DNA from: Pseudanabaena sp. ABRG5-3
Lineage (GTDB): Bacteria > Cyanobacteriota > Cyanobacteriia > Pseudanabaenales > Pseudanabaenaceae
Direction of reading: 5' to 3'
Assembly (NCBI RefSeq): GCF_003967015.1
Contig: NZ_AP017563.1
Coordinates: forward strand, 1-64,000
DNA length: 64,000 bases
The notes under the pieces are model-generated. The model ran no database searches. It was not told the origin of the DNA and saw only the letters and a list, made by a program, of their open reading frames with translations. Shown here piece after piece: positions 42,573 through 51,567 of the stretch. A program made the translations under genes and the position numbers. Numbering within the stretch: position 1 is the stretch's first letter; each line of letters begins with the position of its first letter.

Positions 42573-43822
42573 GGATAAACGTAAGTACGGCGAGCAATTT
42601 GGGTGGCTAATTCCTGATTCGCATCTTGATAAATTTGTTCAAATAGTTTTCGTTGTGTGTTGCTGCCACCAACTTCATGGAGACGATGGATCACTGGTTT
42701 TAGCTCTTTGACCGCTTTCCGCCAGTCATAGATCGCATGGGCGATCGCGCCTCTGGCGATCGGGATGGCAACATCTTGCCAAGTTTTTTGTGAGCAAACG
42801 GGTATGTTTTGAGCATAGTTATTCATGCTGACTAACATCTCTGTGACCAAATGTAACTGACCTGCACGGGCGAGGGCATAGACATAATGCAAGTCTTGAA
42901 ATGGAAGTGCATGTTCATGCAGGCGATCGTGCAGATGGAATGATAGTTGCTGCCAGCGATTGCCCACATCAATGCCGAGTAGTTCCAATCGCATCAATAG
43001 AGAAATTGCGCCTACTTGATCCTTGGGCGAGGATTTCTGCGCTTTTCCCCAAATATGGGTATCGTAAATCGTGAGAGCTTTTGATATTTCGCCATCTGCC
43101 AAGTAAAACAGCGCTACATGCCACCAGTTATGGGTATATAGCATCGAGTTGCAGTTCTCCCAAGTATCAGCAAAGCTCTGCATCCATGTGATTCCTTCAC
43201 GATAGCGTCCTTGAGTTTCCATGACATGGGCAACGGCATGTTGCGCCCAAGGATCAGCACGATTAATCTCTAAAGCAAAACGGGCAAGTCTTTCTGCTTC
43301 TGCTAGTTTATGGCTTTGCTCTAGTCCAAAGGCAAGCATTCCCATGAGGTAGTGATTGCCAACATTAGCATTGAGAACTGCCCCTGCAATACTAGTTAAA
43401 CCTGAGCGATCGCCTTGATAAAAGTAATGATATTGTCCCTGTTGTACCGCCAAAAGATCCTGTGGATATCGCGCCACAATTTCCTCGCAATAGGCGATCG
43501 CCCGATCAATTTTCTTATTCGCCCATGCTTCCGTTGCCCAAAAATGTAACTTCTCCCGTTCATTGGCTTGAGCTAAGTAGGCTTTGGCTTGCTGGAGATA
43601 GGGAATGGCTTGTTGGAAGTCGGTTTTATTTTCTTGAGTTAAATAGTATGCCGCCGTGAAGGTATTTGCTAATACTGATTTAGGATCAGCCGCCACTGCT
43701 GCTAAGATGCTGAACTCGGCTCGGTTGCCATAGCCTAAACACTGTTCAGTATAGCTATTGATTGCGGTGATCGCTACTTCTGAAACAGTATTTACCGCTA
43801 GTCCTTGAGCATCCTTAAGCAT
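42554..43822 (-). CDS. TTC38-like tetratricopeptide protein
   Basis: 422 residues, all-helical with TPR spacing. The family core reads WAQHAVAHVMETQGRYREGI near residue 213, then YTHNWWHVALFYLADGEISK, and later LPFQDLHYVYALARAG. Homologues include the eukaryotic TTC38 group, of unknown function. An ACCGTA-type site (43890-43908), shared with sulfur genes further right, lies about 70 bp upstream. Convergent overlap with the PhnD-like gene is unusual and may couple their expression through antisense RNA (inference). Confidence 0.85.
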   Translation of the reverse strand: MLKDAQGLAVNTVSEVAITAINSYTEQCLGYGNRAEFSILAAVAADPKSVLANTFTAAYYLTQENKTDFQQAIPYLQQAKAYLAQANEREKLHFWATEAWANKKIDRAIAYCEEIVARYPQDLLAVQQGQYHYFYQGDRSGLTSIAGAVLNANVGNHYLMGMLAFGLEQSHKLAEAERLARFALEINRADPWAQHAVAHVMETQGRYREGITWMQSFADTWENCNSMLYTHNWWHVALFYLADGEISKALTIYDTHIWGKAQKSSPKDQVGAISLLMRLELLGIDVGNRWQQLSFHLHDRLHEHALPFQDLHYVYALARAGQLHLVTEMLVSMNNYAQNIPVCSQKTWQDVAIPIARGAIAHAIYDWRKAVKELKPVIHRLHEVGGSNTQRKLFEQIYQDANQELATQIARRTYVYPQAIAS

Positions 43823-43889
43823 ATTTAATTCTCAGTTCTAATTAGTTTTTGTAATATAGTGCGTTTTACCGCGCAATCCACGTTAACTT

Positions 43890-43908
43890 GACGTATTTAC
43901 CGTAGATT
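43890..43908 (+). promoter_or_regulatory. ACCGTA motif, site a
   Basis: GACGTATTTACCGTAGATT. Matches the 19-base consensus CAYGTAATTACCGTAKWTT in most positions. Lies upstream of the leftward TTC38-like gene. Confidence 0.55.
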
Positions 43909-43975
43909 GTTTGTAGGTTAATCTAAACAAAAACTAAAGTCAAGTCATCTAGGCGACATTAGGGTGCGCTGATTT

Positions 43976-44040
43976 AATAAGGAACCAAAATTTTTTGAGG
44001 TGTGGCTTCGCCACACCTCAAAAAATTTTGGTTCCTTATT
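43976..44040. terminator. Perfect 31-bp hairpin past the LysR gene
   Basis: Arms AATAAGGAACCAAAATTTTT...GTGTGGC and exact complement around TTC, ending 10 bp past the LysR stop. One of the longest perfect hairpins in the window. Confidence 0.78.
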
Positions 44041-44049
44041 TTCCGTTCC

Positions 44050-44961
44050 TTAGCTACGCAAAATCTCGCCAAATACTTTGGCAATTCGCGTTTGAAAACG
44101 CTGATTATGAGTCAGTTTCAAAAAAGGGCGCTTAATTTCTAGTTGGTGCTGGCGATCGCTACTGACAACGGTAACTTTGCGGAGTATGTCTAGCTGAAAT
44201 TCCTTTTGCACCATTAATTCAGAAATTGCGGCGGCCCTGGCACTGCACTCTAAAGCCGCCTTGACCATTTCCCCACTGCTTAGGACTAACATGATCGCCA
44301 ATTTAGAAAGATCCACACCCCAATCTAGTAGAGCCTGTTCAAACACTTGCTGAGTGCCTGAGCCAGATTCTCGCATTACCCATGCAGTTTCACTCAGTTG
44401 ATCAATCGTAATGATGGGATTTGTATACCAAGGATGGGCTTTGCCGACCACGATTAATAGGCGATCGCTACCAATTTCTTCTTGATCTAAAGTTTTCTGC
44501 AAAGTTGGTTTGACCTCTGCTTCGATGAGACCTAGATCAAATAAACCTGCGGCAGTTCCATCACAAATTTCTTCTGTATTTGCGAGAGTACATTTGATCG
44601 TTATGTTGGGATATAGTTCTTGAAATTGGCTGATCTTTGCTGGTAGCCAATAGTTACCAATTGTCAGACTAGTGCCTAGCTTGAGTTCTCCACGTTGCAA
44701 ATCATTTAGCTCGCGCAGTCCACGTTCCATTAATTTAACGCGATCGAGAATATCTTTCGCCTCAGTTTGCAGCAAGATTCCTGCATCGGTAATCTCAATA
44801 TGGCGACCGATGCGATGAAAAAGTTTGACTCCATACCATTGCTCTAGGCTCTGGACTGCGGCACTGACGGCAGGTTGGGTGATATATAGCTCTTCGGCGG
44901 CACGGGTAAAGTGTAAATGCTCAGCAACTGCTAAGAAAATTCGTAATTGTTCGAGCGTCAT
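44050..44961 (-). CDS. LysR-type transcriptional regulator
   Basis: 303 residues. The N-terminal helix-turn-helix is LEQLRIFLAVAEHLHFTRAA then ITQPAVSAAVQSLEQWYGVK. The substrate-binding half begins near residue 90 (LKLGTSLTIGNYWLPAKIS) and contains SGSGTQQVFEQALLDWG. The pattern resembles the CysB/CmpR/RbcR-like group. It is transcribed away from the CadD gene at 45224, so it probably controls the CadD-photolyase unit. The inducer is unknown. Confidence 0.9.
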   Translation of the reverse strand: MTLEQLRIFLAVAEHLHFTRAAEELYITQPAVSAAVQSLEQWYGVKLFHRIGRHIEITDAGILLQTEAKDILDRVKLMERGLRELNDLQRGELKLGTSLTIGNYWLPAKISQFQELYPNITIKCTLANTEEICDGTAAGLFDLGLIEAEVKPTLQKTLDQEEIGSDRLLIVVGKAHPWYTNPIITIDQLSETAWVMRESGSGTQQVFEQALLDWGVDLSKLAIMLVLSSGEMVKAALECSARAAAISELMVQKEFQLDILRKVTVVSSDRQHQLEIKRPFLKLTHNQRFQTRIAKVFGEILRS

Positions 44962-45223
44962 TCTTAGGAATTAACAATAAGCTAGTGCAGAGAATCTTAC
45001 ATTACTCTCAAACACCGCATTAGCACCGTTATTTGAGCCTTAGCAGGTATTGATGATGCTTGGTTCCATTAAGACTTTTCGTCTTTCATGATGAGAACAT
45101 TGGCACACTGACGATAAGATGATTATGGTTGTCGTCACTTGCTTCGCTTCTTGAGTTTTGTGCCTTAACGAGACTGGCGATCGCTATACAAACTCTTATT
45201 GTCAATGTGTCTGAGGAAAAATT

Positions 45224-45853
45224 ATGGAATGGGTTATCGGTACTGTAGCGATCGCAATTACTGCATTTACCGCTACTAATATCGATGACATTCTCATTTT
45301 GACAATTTTCTTCGCGCAGGTTGATCAGAGCTTCCGTCCTCGCCATATTCTGATTGGTCAATATCTGGGCTTTGGGTTGATTATTTTGGCGAGTTTACCA
45401 GGGTACTTTGGCGGATTAATTATTGATCACAAATGGATTGGCTTGTTAGGGCTATTACCGATCGCGATCGGTATCAAGCATCTATTCCAGAAGCAAGAAG
45501 AAGTATCTGTGCAGACTTGTGTTATCCCTGAGCAGGGAAAATCGCCTCTAATCGCGCCTCAAACCTATCATGTGGCGGCTGTCACCTTTGCGAATGGCGG
45601 CGATAATATTGGTATTTATGTTCCTCTGTTTGCTAGTAGTAATGCGATTTCGCTCTCAATCACGATCGCTACTTTTTTGATATTGATCACGGTTTGGTGT
45701 TATGCCGCTAAAAGTATCAGCAGTCATCCTGCGATCGCCAAATTTCTATCGCAATACAGTAGTGCGATCGTTCCTTTTGTTTTAATTGCTTTAGGAATTT
45801 ATATTCTCTACGAAAGCGAAACCTATCAACTGCTGCCTTTCGTTAAATCTTAA
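45224..45853 (+). CDS. CadD family transporter, third copy
   Basis: 209 residues, compact version of the family: FTATNIDDILILTIFFAQVD, RPRHILIGQYLGFGLI and TFANGGDNIGIYVPLFASSN. About five membrane segments. GAGGAAA precedes the ATG. It is followed by the photolyase gene after 30 bp, suggesting one transcript. Closest in sequence to the copy at 39653-40390. Confidence 0.87.
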   Translation: MEWVIGTVAIAITAFTATNIDDILILTIFFAQVDQSFRPRHILIGQYLGFGLIILASLPGYFGGLIIDHKWIGLLGLLPIAIGIKHLFQKQEEVSVQTCVIPEQGKSPLIAPQTYHVAAVTFANGGDNIGIYVPLFASSNAISLSITIATFLILITVWCYAAKSISSHPAIAKFLSQYSSAIVPFVLIALGIYILYESETYQLLPFVKS

Positions 45854-45883
45854 TTCATCAATAAGTTTATTCCTCTAGATAAA

Positions 45884-47476
45884 ATGATAGAAACAAATCG
45901 TGAATTTCTGACACAAATTAATGATGCACAGTCTCTTCAAGACAAGTTAAAAACTAGCGATCGCGCTCTATTTATTCTTTACGATCAGCTAAATCTCAAG
46001 GTTTTTTCGCAGAAATTACTTGATCAAAAACCATTATTAATCTTTGTCGAATCATTGAAATATGCCACAGCAATTCCCCACCACAAGCAAAAATTGGTCT
46101 ATATACTGAGCGCTCAGCGCCACTTTGCGATCGCCTGCTATAACCAAGGCTTTCCAGTCCTGAATTTATTTACTCAAGGCTTTCATGCTGATGCGATCGC
46201 TGAGTTTTTGGAGCAACATCCCCAGATAAATCTCACCTATATGCAGCCATCGGAATGGGATACGCGATCGCAAATGGCGACATTAGGGAATAAATTTGGC
46301 GATCGCATTAGCATGATTCCCAATAACTTTTTTATTGCGGATGTGGAGAAATTCAAATCTAAAATTAAAAAAGGGTATCGCCTAGAAAATTTCTATCGAG
46401 AATTGCGTAAGCAAACAGGCTACTTGATGGCAGATGGAAAGCCCATCGGTGGTATGTGGAACTATGATAAAGAGAACCGTAAGTCTCTACCCAAAAATAT
46501 CTCTATTCCCCAGATCCCGATCATAGAACCTGATGTCATCACCCAAGAAGTAATCCAGTTAGTCAAAAACTACCTACCCAAAAACTTTGGCAGACTTGAT
46601 CAATTTGGTTTTGCCGTAACTCGCGATCGTGCTTTATCACTAGCTCAAACATTTATCACAACTCGCCTAGTAAATTTTGGAGCCTACGAAGATGCGATCA
46701 AAGTTGGCGAACCATTTTTATTCCATTCGGTATTATCGCTCTATCTCAATAATGGTTTGCTATTGCCACAGGAACTTTGTGAAATGGCGATCGCTGCCTA
46801 TGAACAAAAATTAGCTCCTCTAAATTCCGTTGAGGGTTTTCTGCGTCAAATCTTGGGATGGCGAGAATATATCCGTATCTATTATGAAGCCCAGATGCCA
46901 CAGGTTAGAGAAAGCAACTATTTTGAGTTTACTAAGGATTTACCGCAACTTTATTGGAATGCAGATACAGATTTACTCTGTCTCAAGGATGCCGTCACCC
47001 ATGTTTTAAATTATGGCTATTCCCATCACATTCAAAGACTGATGGTTTTGAGTAACTTTAGCAATCTCACCAATACAGATCCACGTCAGTTAAATCACTG
47101 GTTTTGGGTTGCCTATGTCGATGCTTACGAATGGGTGGAACTTCCTAATGTTTTGGGTATGTCTACCTTTGCGGATGGTGGTATTCTCGCTTCTAAACCC
47201 TATGTTTCAGGGGGCAGTTACATCAATAAGATGAGCAACTGCTGCTCACAATGCAAGTATGATGTGAAGCAAAAAACAGGTAGTTCCGCTTGTCCCTTTA
47301 ATTATTTATATTGGCATTTTGTCGATCAGCATCGTGATAGCTTTCTTGAGAATGGCAGGGTGTCATTAATGACTAATATGTATGAGAAGAAAACTGAAGA
47401 TGAAAAGCAAGCAATTCGAGAATCATCAATTCATTTCATCATGAATCTAAAACGTGGTTATTTTGAATATAAGTAG
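45884..47476 (+). CDS. Fe-S bacterial cryptochrome/photolyase family protein
   Basis: 530 residues. The N-terminal Rossmann part begins LFILYDQLNLKVFS and the FAD domain begins after about residue 230. The iron-sulfur cysteines typical of the CryB/PhrB group are visible at DLLCLKDAV and in SNCCSQCKYDVKQKTGSSAC near the C-terminus. KPYVSGGSYINKMS and DYGYSHHIQRLMVL-type text also fit. These enzymes repair (6-4) photoproducts or act as light sensors. A 30-bp gap to the CadD gene suggests co-transcription under the LysR regulator. Confidence 0.88.
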   Translation: MIETNREFLTQINDAQSLQDKLKTSDRALFILYDQLNLKVFSQKLLDQKPLLIFVESLKYATAIPHHKQKLVYILSAQRHFAIACYNQGFPVLNLFTQGFHADAIAEFLEQHPQINLTYMQPSEWDTRSQMATLGNKFGDRISMIPNNFFIADVEKFKSKIKKGYRLENFYRELRKQTGYLMADGKPIGGMWNYDKENRKSLPKNISIPQIPIIEPDVITQEVIQLVKNYLPKNFGRLDQFGFAVTRDRALSLAQTFITTRLVNFGAYEDAIKVGEPFLFHSVLSLYLNNGLLLPQELCEMAIAAYEQKLAPLNSVEGFLRQILGWREYIRIYYEAQMPQVRESNYFEFTKDLPQLYWNADTDLLCLKDAVTHVLNYGYSHHIQRLMVLSNFSNLTNTDPRQLNHWFWVAYVDAYEWVELPNVLGMSTFADGGILASKPYVSGGSYINKMSNCCSQCKYDVKQKTGSSACPFNYLYWHFVDQHRDSFLENGRVSLMTNMYEKKTEDEKQAIRESSIHFIMNLKRGYFEYK

Positions 47477-47512
47477 GTAGTCATAATTGTTGAGGCTTTA
47501 CGCCATCACTTT

Positions 47513-48142
47513 TCATGATTCTTCCGAGATTACAATATTTTTGCTTTCAAGTTGTTCAATAAAAATCTTCAAGCTCGGATTTTCTGGATAAAGCTTTAAT
47601 AATGAGTTTGTATTCGCGTATTCCATAGAAATACTTTGATAGTACTTATGATCTTTTTCTTGAAAATCTGGTAACTCTTTTTTAAGAACGTTAAGACAAT
47701 TGTTAATTTCTGATTTTTTATCCTGTGTGCATAAGGGTAATAACCAACATTCTATAGAGTGAACTGCGATCGCGAAAATAATTCTACTAGCATTTTGATC
47801 ATAAAATTCTTCACCAATATCTAATCGAAATTTATCTATTACTTTTTCTATTATTTGTTCAGGAGTAAGTGATTTGCCATTTTCGTCTTGGTGAAAGACA
47901 TTAAATATCGGTGAAATATCACTGTCAATATGAATGATGACATATTCATGGTCATCAAAAGCTTTTCTAAATCTTCTTGATCGACAATATTTAAACACCT
48001 CACCGTAACCACCACTTTTCCCAATTTTAGGTGGCTGAAGCCAGTTAACTGTAATATTGCGATCGTTGAAAAATCCTATTAAGATATTGCTAATAACTTT
48101 CTGATCTGTTATTCCTTCTGTAATTCCTGCAAATTTATCCAT
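47513..48142 (-). CDS. TOPRIM-like partner protein of the AAA ATPase
   Basis: 209 residues from the ATG at 48142, which begins one base after the ATPase stop codon; the longer frame to 48178 would run inside the ATPase gene. TOPRIM-type residues appear as GITEGITDQKVI near the N-terminus, then EYVIIHIDSDISP (the D-x-D step) and a conserved acidic HSIECWLLPL near residue 135. Similar proteins accompany OLD/RecF-like ATPases (RloB, AbiL, DUF4276, PARIS-type pairs). A nuclease activity triggered by the ATPase is a reasonable guess, not shown. Confidence 0.75.
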   Translation of the reverse strand: MDKFAGITEGITDQKVISNILIGFFNDRNITVNWLQPPKIGKSGGYGEVFKYCRSRRFRKAFDDHEYVIIHIDSDISPIFNVFHQDENGKSLTPEQIIEKVIDKFRLDIGEEFYDQNASRIIFAIAVHSIECWLLPLCTQDKKSEINNCLNVLKKELPDFQEKDHKYYQSISMEYANTNSLLKLYPENPSLKIFIEQLESKNIVISEES

Positions 48143-48143
48143 A

Positions 48144-49370
48144 TTAAAAATTATTAGGCAGTCCTCCAATATAACCATTCATGAAAGCTTCTGACAATGG
48201 TACAGGATCGTCATCATCTACGGGTTTACGGGGGAAAACTCTTTTAGATTTAGTATGACCATCAATATTACGATAAATTGTAAAAAGCCTTTGCTCATCA
48301 TCTTCTAAATCTAAGCCATCAAGAACAGCAGGGTTATGAGTGGTAAATATAACTTGCTTGTCATATTTTTTGGCTAGTTCAACTAATTCTTCTATTAACT
48401 TTGTGCATAACTTAGGATTTAGAGCATTTTCGATATTGTCAATTGCAAAAAACTTGGGTGTATCATCGCTGATAAACAAGGCAAAATAAAACAGCAAAAA
48501 TAAAAAGCCTTCATTAGAGCTTCTTTGATTAAAGTATGGTAAATCTTTATCTAAATATCGATCTTTAATTTGAATAATTCTTTCTAATTCTGAATCAACC
48601 GAAAGTTTAAAATCATCAAACCAATCAATCAAATCAAGCTTTTGTTTGATTTCATTGATTTTATCTTGATTATTGTTTAAAACCCTTAAAAGTTTCAATA
48701 GACCTTCCCCTTTAATTCCTAAAGGCTGGATTTGACCTTCTTCGGTGAAGATTCGCAATAAAGAATTTTCGGGGGAGTAAATTATAAAATGTTTAATTTC
48801 GTCACTATATTGAATGTATTTATTTTTTAAGTTTAGTAAGAAGTAAGTTATTGCATCGTAAGAAATTTTCTCGCCAAATTGACTCTCAAAAAAATCTTGA
48901 GTAATCTTAGCTATACGCTCGGTTTCTTCACTAGATTTTAGATTTAAAGCTACTTTTTCATATTGACTAGTTCCACCTTGAGGAACCCAGTTTAAAACAT
49001 CAATCTTTCCAATTACTCCAGCTTGAAGCCAGTTTGAGTAAGGCTGATTGTCGTGTTGAATTATAAATTGCAAATCACTTTCTTCTAAATTTTCTTTTTG
49101 CTTTTTCTTTAAATTTATTTTTATATCTTTTGTAATATTCTCTTTGTCAAAAGCCGATCGCATAAATTCTGGCTCCGTAACTCTAATCCCTCTAGGAGCT
49201 AAAAACTCATTATCTAACTTGTCGGCGGCAGCAGCAGAGGCTAAAGCGATCGCTTCTAAAATATTGGTTTTCCCACAACCATTCTCACCAATGAACACAT
49301 TAACCCGACCCAACTTTATCTTGAGACTTTGGATAGACTTGTAGTTCTCGATTTGAACTTCGGTAAACAT
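48144..49370 (-). CDS. AAA family ATPase (RecF/OLD-like)
   Basis: 408 residues. It begins FTEVQIENYKSIQSLKIKL with Walker A GENGCGKTNILE at about residue 28. The C-terminal half has a LPYFNQRSSNEGFLFLLFYF signature-like region, Walker B FFAIDNIENALNP near residue 310 and the H-loop VIFTTHNPAVLDG. This is the ABC-type ATPase of OLD, RloA and Gabija-like systems, with no fused nuclease. Coupling to the gene at 47513 (1-bp gap) makes a two-gene module. AT-rich relative to neighbours, hinting at transfer. Confidence 0.85.
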   Translation of the reverse strand: MFTEVQIENYKSIQSLKIKLGRVNVFIGENGCGKTNILEAIALASAAAADKLDNEFLAPRGIRVTEPEFMRSAFDKENITKDIKINLKKKQKENLEESDLQFIIQHDNQPYSNWLQAGVIGKIDVLNWVPQGGTSQYEKVALNLKSSEETERIAKITQDFFESQFGEKISYDAITYFLLNLKNKYIQYSDEIKHFIIYSPENSLLRIFTEEGQIQPLGIKGEGLLKLLRVLNNNQDKINEIKQKLDLIDWFDDFKLSVDSELERIIQIKDRYLDKDLPYFNQRSSNEGFLFLLFYFALFISDDTPKFFAIDNIENALNPKLCTKLIEELVELAKKYDKQVIFTTHNPAVLDGLDLEDDEQRLFTIYRNIDGHTKSKRVFPRKPVDDDDPVPLSEAFMNGYIGGLPNNF

Positions 49371-49408
49371 AGGATTGAGACTTAAGTGAGCAAACTTGAT
49401 GAGATTAG

Positions 49409-50038
49409 TTATAGCTTACCATTCACCCTGCTTAACCAACTAACCCCCATCACCCAAGCGATCGCTAAAGCCCAACCGCCAAGAATATCGCTAGGATAAT
49501 GCACCCCCAAATAAAGTCTTGTCCAACCGATCGCAACCACAAAAATTAAGCCACCAAATAAAAATAGCGATCGCCAATGACCTTGTTTAATTAAAGTCAC
49601 TAAGAAAATCACTAGCGTCATACTTAGCATCGCGTGACCACTAGGAAAGGAGAAATCAAATTCTGGTGTTGGTGATGCCCATAAAGCTGGGCGATCGCGA
49701 TGAAACAGAAGTTTGGAGACTTGATTGAGAATGCCACTGCCTAAAACCGTAATCACTAGATAAATTAGCGATCGCCACTGTTTGCGCCATGCTAAAAAGA
49801 GGCTAATCAAAACCGTGATTGCTAAAATACCTGTCCCACGCCCCAATTGAGTTAAGGAAATTGCGATCGCCTCTAGTTCTACTTGTTTTGTCGCATGAAT
49901 CCCTTCTAAAACTGCTTGATCCCAAGCCAATAAGTCCCCTTGATGCTGACTGACAGTAATAGCAAGTGCTACAAAAATATTTAGAGGAGTAACAACTCCT
50001 AACAAGAGCAATGGATAGGATTGATGGCGAATTGACAT
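49409..50038 (-). CDS. PAP2-family membrane phosphatase
   Basis: 209 residues with about six membrane segments. All three catalytic motifs of the PAP2 family are present: KLLFHRDRPALW, PSGHAMLSMT and RLYLGVHYPSDILGGWA. It would remove phosphate from lipids such as phosphatidic acid or undecaprenyl diphosphate at the outer face of the inner membrane. It lies 13 bp after the TauE/SafE gene, so it may be part of that operon. Confidence 0.92.
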   Translation of the reverse strand: MSIRHQSYPLLLLGVVTPLNIFVALAITVSQHQGDLLAWDQAVLEGIHATKQVELEAIAISLTQLGRGTGILAITVLISLFLAWRKQWRSLIYLVITVLGSGILNQVSKLLFHRDRPALWASPTPEFDFSFPSGHAMLSMTLVIFLVTLIKQGHWRSLFLFGGLIFVVAIGWTRLYLGVHYPSDILGGWALAIAWVMGVSWLSRVNGKL

Positions 50039-50051
50039 TAACTTTTATATC

Positions 50052-50846
50052 CTATGCCGAATGGATTAATTTCCAACTCACGGTGAGTAAGATGACGAAA
50101 ATTAGATAGCGTAAAGCTCTCTGTGGGGCAAGTTGGCAGAGTTTAGAACCTAACAAAACTCCCGGAACAGAACCAATCCAAATGGGAATGACAATATGCC
50201 AATCTACAGTACCGAGGCTGAGATGTCCTAAGGAGGTGAAACCCAGCAAAATTGCGGCTTGGGTGATGTCTGTACCAACTAGTTTACGCGAATCTAGTTT
50301 AAAGAAGGTCATCAGGACTAAAGCAAAGAGGGAGCCAGAGGAAACGCTAGTTAAGCCAACCATGCAACCTAGAACAAAGCCGATCACAATAGCTTTAATT
50401 TTGCCATTGGTGGTTTCTAAATCAAAGGTAGGAAATGATGGTAGGGATAGGTCTGGAGCAAAGGTAGCCAGTCCTAGTTGAATTAAACCTGCGATCGTCA
50501 CTAAGAGAATCATTGTGCCGATGGAAGGCAATAAGAATGAATCTAAGCTCCATCCATAGGCTTGAATGAAATGGAGCATCATAACTCCTAATAATGCCCC
50601 TGGTACACTACCAAAGGCTAACCACTTTACTACCTTAAAATTAAGGGTTCCCTGTCGCCAATGGCTGATACTTGCTACCGCCTTCATCATTGTCGCTGCG
50701 ACAATATCGGAACCAACGGCGATCGCCGCAGGTACATTAAACACAAAAATCAACATTGGCGTAATTAGGGAAGCCCCACCAATTCCCGTCAGTCCCACGA
50801 CTGTACCCACGATAAAACTAAAGCCTGTCAGCAAAAAGTAATTCAT
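50052..50846 (-). CDS. TauE/SafE family transporter
   Basis: 264 residues, about eight membrane segments. The family repeats GVTGIGGASLITPMLIF-type text are visible as VVGLTGIGGASLITPMLIFV near the N-terminus and MVGLTSVSSGSLFALVLM in the second half. Members export sulfite, sulfoacetate or related anions. Its place in the sulfur block and the ACCGTA site before the upstream gene support a sulfur role. It follows the gene at 50930 by 83 bp. Confidence 0.88.
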   Translation of the reverse strand: MNYFLLTGFSFIVGTVVGLTGIGGASLITPMLIFVFNVPAAIAVGSDIVAATMMKAVASISHWRQGTLNFKVVKWLAFGSVPGALLGVMMLHFIQAYGWSLDSFLLPSIGTMILLVTIAGLIQLGLATFAPDLSLPSFPTFDLETTNGKIKAIVIGFVLGCMVGLTSVSSGSLFALVLMTFFKLDSRKLVGTDITQAAILLGFTSLGHLSLGTVDWHIVIPIWIGSVPGVLLGSKLCQLAPQRALRYLIFVILLTVSWKLIHSA

Positions 50847-50929
50847 AAATAGAAGCTTTTAAGTTTTGATTAAATCTTTGATTTTTTATGTTTTTTTATA
50901 AGAAAGTGCTTTCAATTTTTGAGTCAGCT

Positions 50930-51424
50930 TTAGTTTTGAGGATTTAGAAAAGCAAGGCTAAATTTCTCGTCAATGGGTAAAATCGCACTGAGATCGAGAA
51001 TATGGAAATAAACTAGCGCCACAATTACTACTGTGTAAGCCGTTGAAGTAAGTACCCCAGAGAAAATTTCTTTCTTTAAACTACGTTTTTTTACCGTACT
51101 TTGTAGGACATCCTTTGCCCCCATTTGCATCAGTACAATACCGACTAGATTTGACAGCCAATAACCCGCGATCGCCGCAGGGAAAAACCAATCGGCTTGC
51201 CACAAACTAACTACATAGCCAAATCCATAGGCGATCGGCAAATTAATAATTAGGTCATTCCACCAGCAAAGCGGCGACAGCAAATACCCCACTGCTAAAA
51301 AAATTCCGCCCTTGATTTTCTGGGTAATGCTTTGAGGGAGAGCATTTGAAGAACTTGAATCTGATGATGAAGCGATCGCTAAACTTGGCTTGGCAGTAGT
51401 TTCGGGACTTTTTAAAGCTGTCAT
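50930..51424 (-). CDS. Membrane protein of unknown function in the sulfur block
   Basis: 164 residues. A Ser/Ala-rich N-terminus (KPSLAIASSSDSSSSNALPQ) precedes about four hydrophobic segments (GIFLAVGYLLSPLCWWND, LPIAYGFGYVVSLWQ, AIAGYWLSNLVGIVLMQMG, STAYTVVIVALVYFHIL). No known domain. An ACCGTA motif (51440-51458) begins 16 bp upstream of its start, and a second TACGGTA half lies between. First of a probable operon with the TauE/SafE and PAP2 genes. Confidence 0.75.
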   Translation of the reverse strand: MTALKSPETTAKPSLAIASSSDSSSSNALPQSITQKIKGGIFLAVGYLLSPLCWWNDLIINLPIAYGFGYVVSLWQADWFFPAAIAGYWLSNLVGIVLMQMGAKDVLQSTVKKRSLKKEIFSGVLTSTAYTVVIVALVYFHILDLSAILPIDEKFSLAFLNPQN

Positions 51425-51439
51425 AATCTACGGTATAGT

Positions 51440-51458
51440 CATGTAATTACCGTATTTT
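51440..51458 (+). promoter_or_regulatory. ACCGTA motif, site b
   Basis: CATGTAATTACCGTATTTT, the best match to the consensus, with a facing TACGGTA at 51429-51435. Upstream of the leftward gene at 50930-51424. Confidence 0.65.
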
Positions 51459-51495
51459 ATACTAGCTTTGATCCTTTGTAGCAAATAATGCCAAT

Positions 51496-51543
51496 AAAAA
51501 TGAAAATCAACCAAATGGCTGATTTTCATTTTTAGGATCACAA
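51496..51543. terminator. Terminator for the MgtC gene
   Basis: AAAAATGAAAATCA with complement TGATTTTCATTTTT around ACCAAATGGC, with A/T tracts on both sides. It lies 25 bp past the MgtC stop and also upstream of the motif b gene. Confidence 0.75.
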
Positions 51544-51567
51544 AACATAAATCTTGAAGGGAAACTA

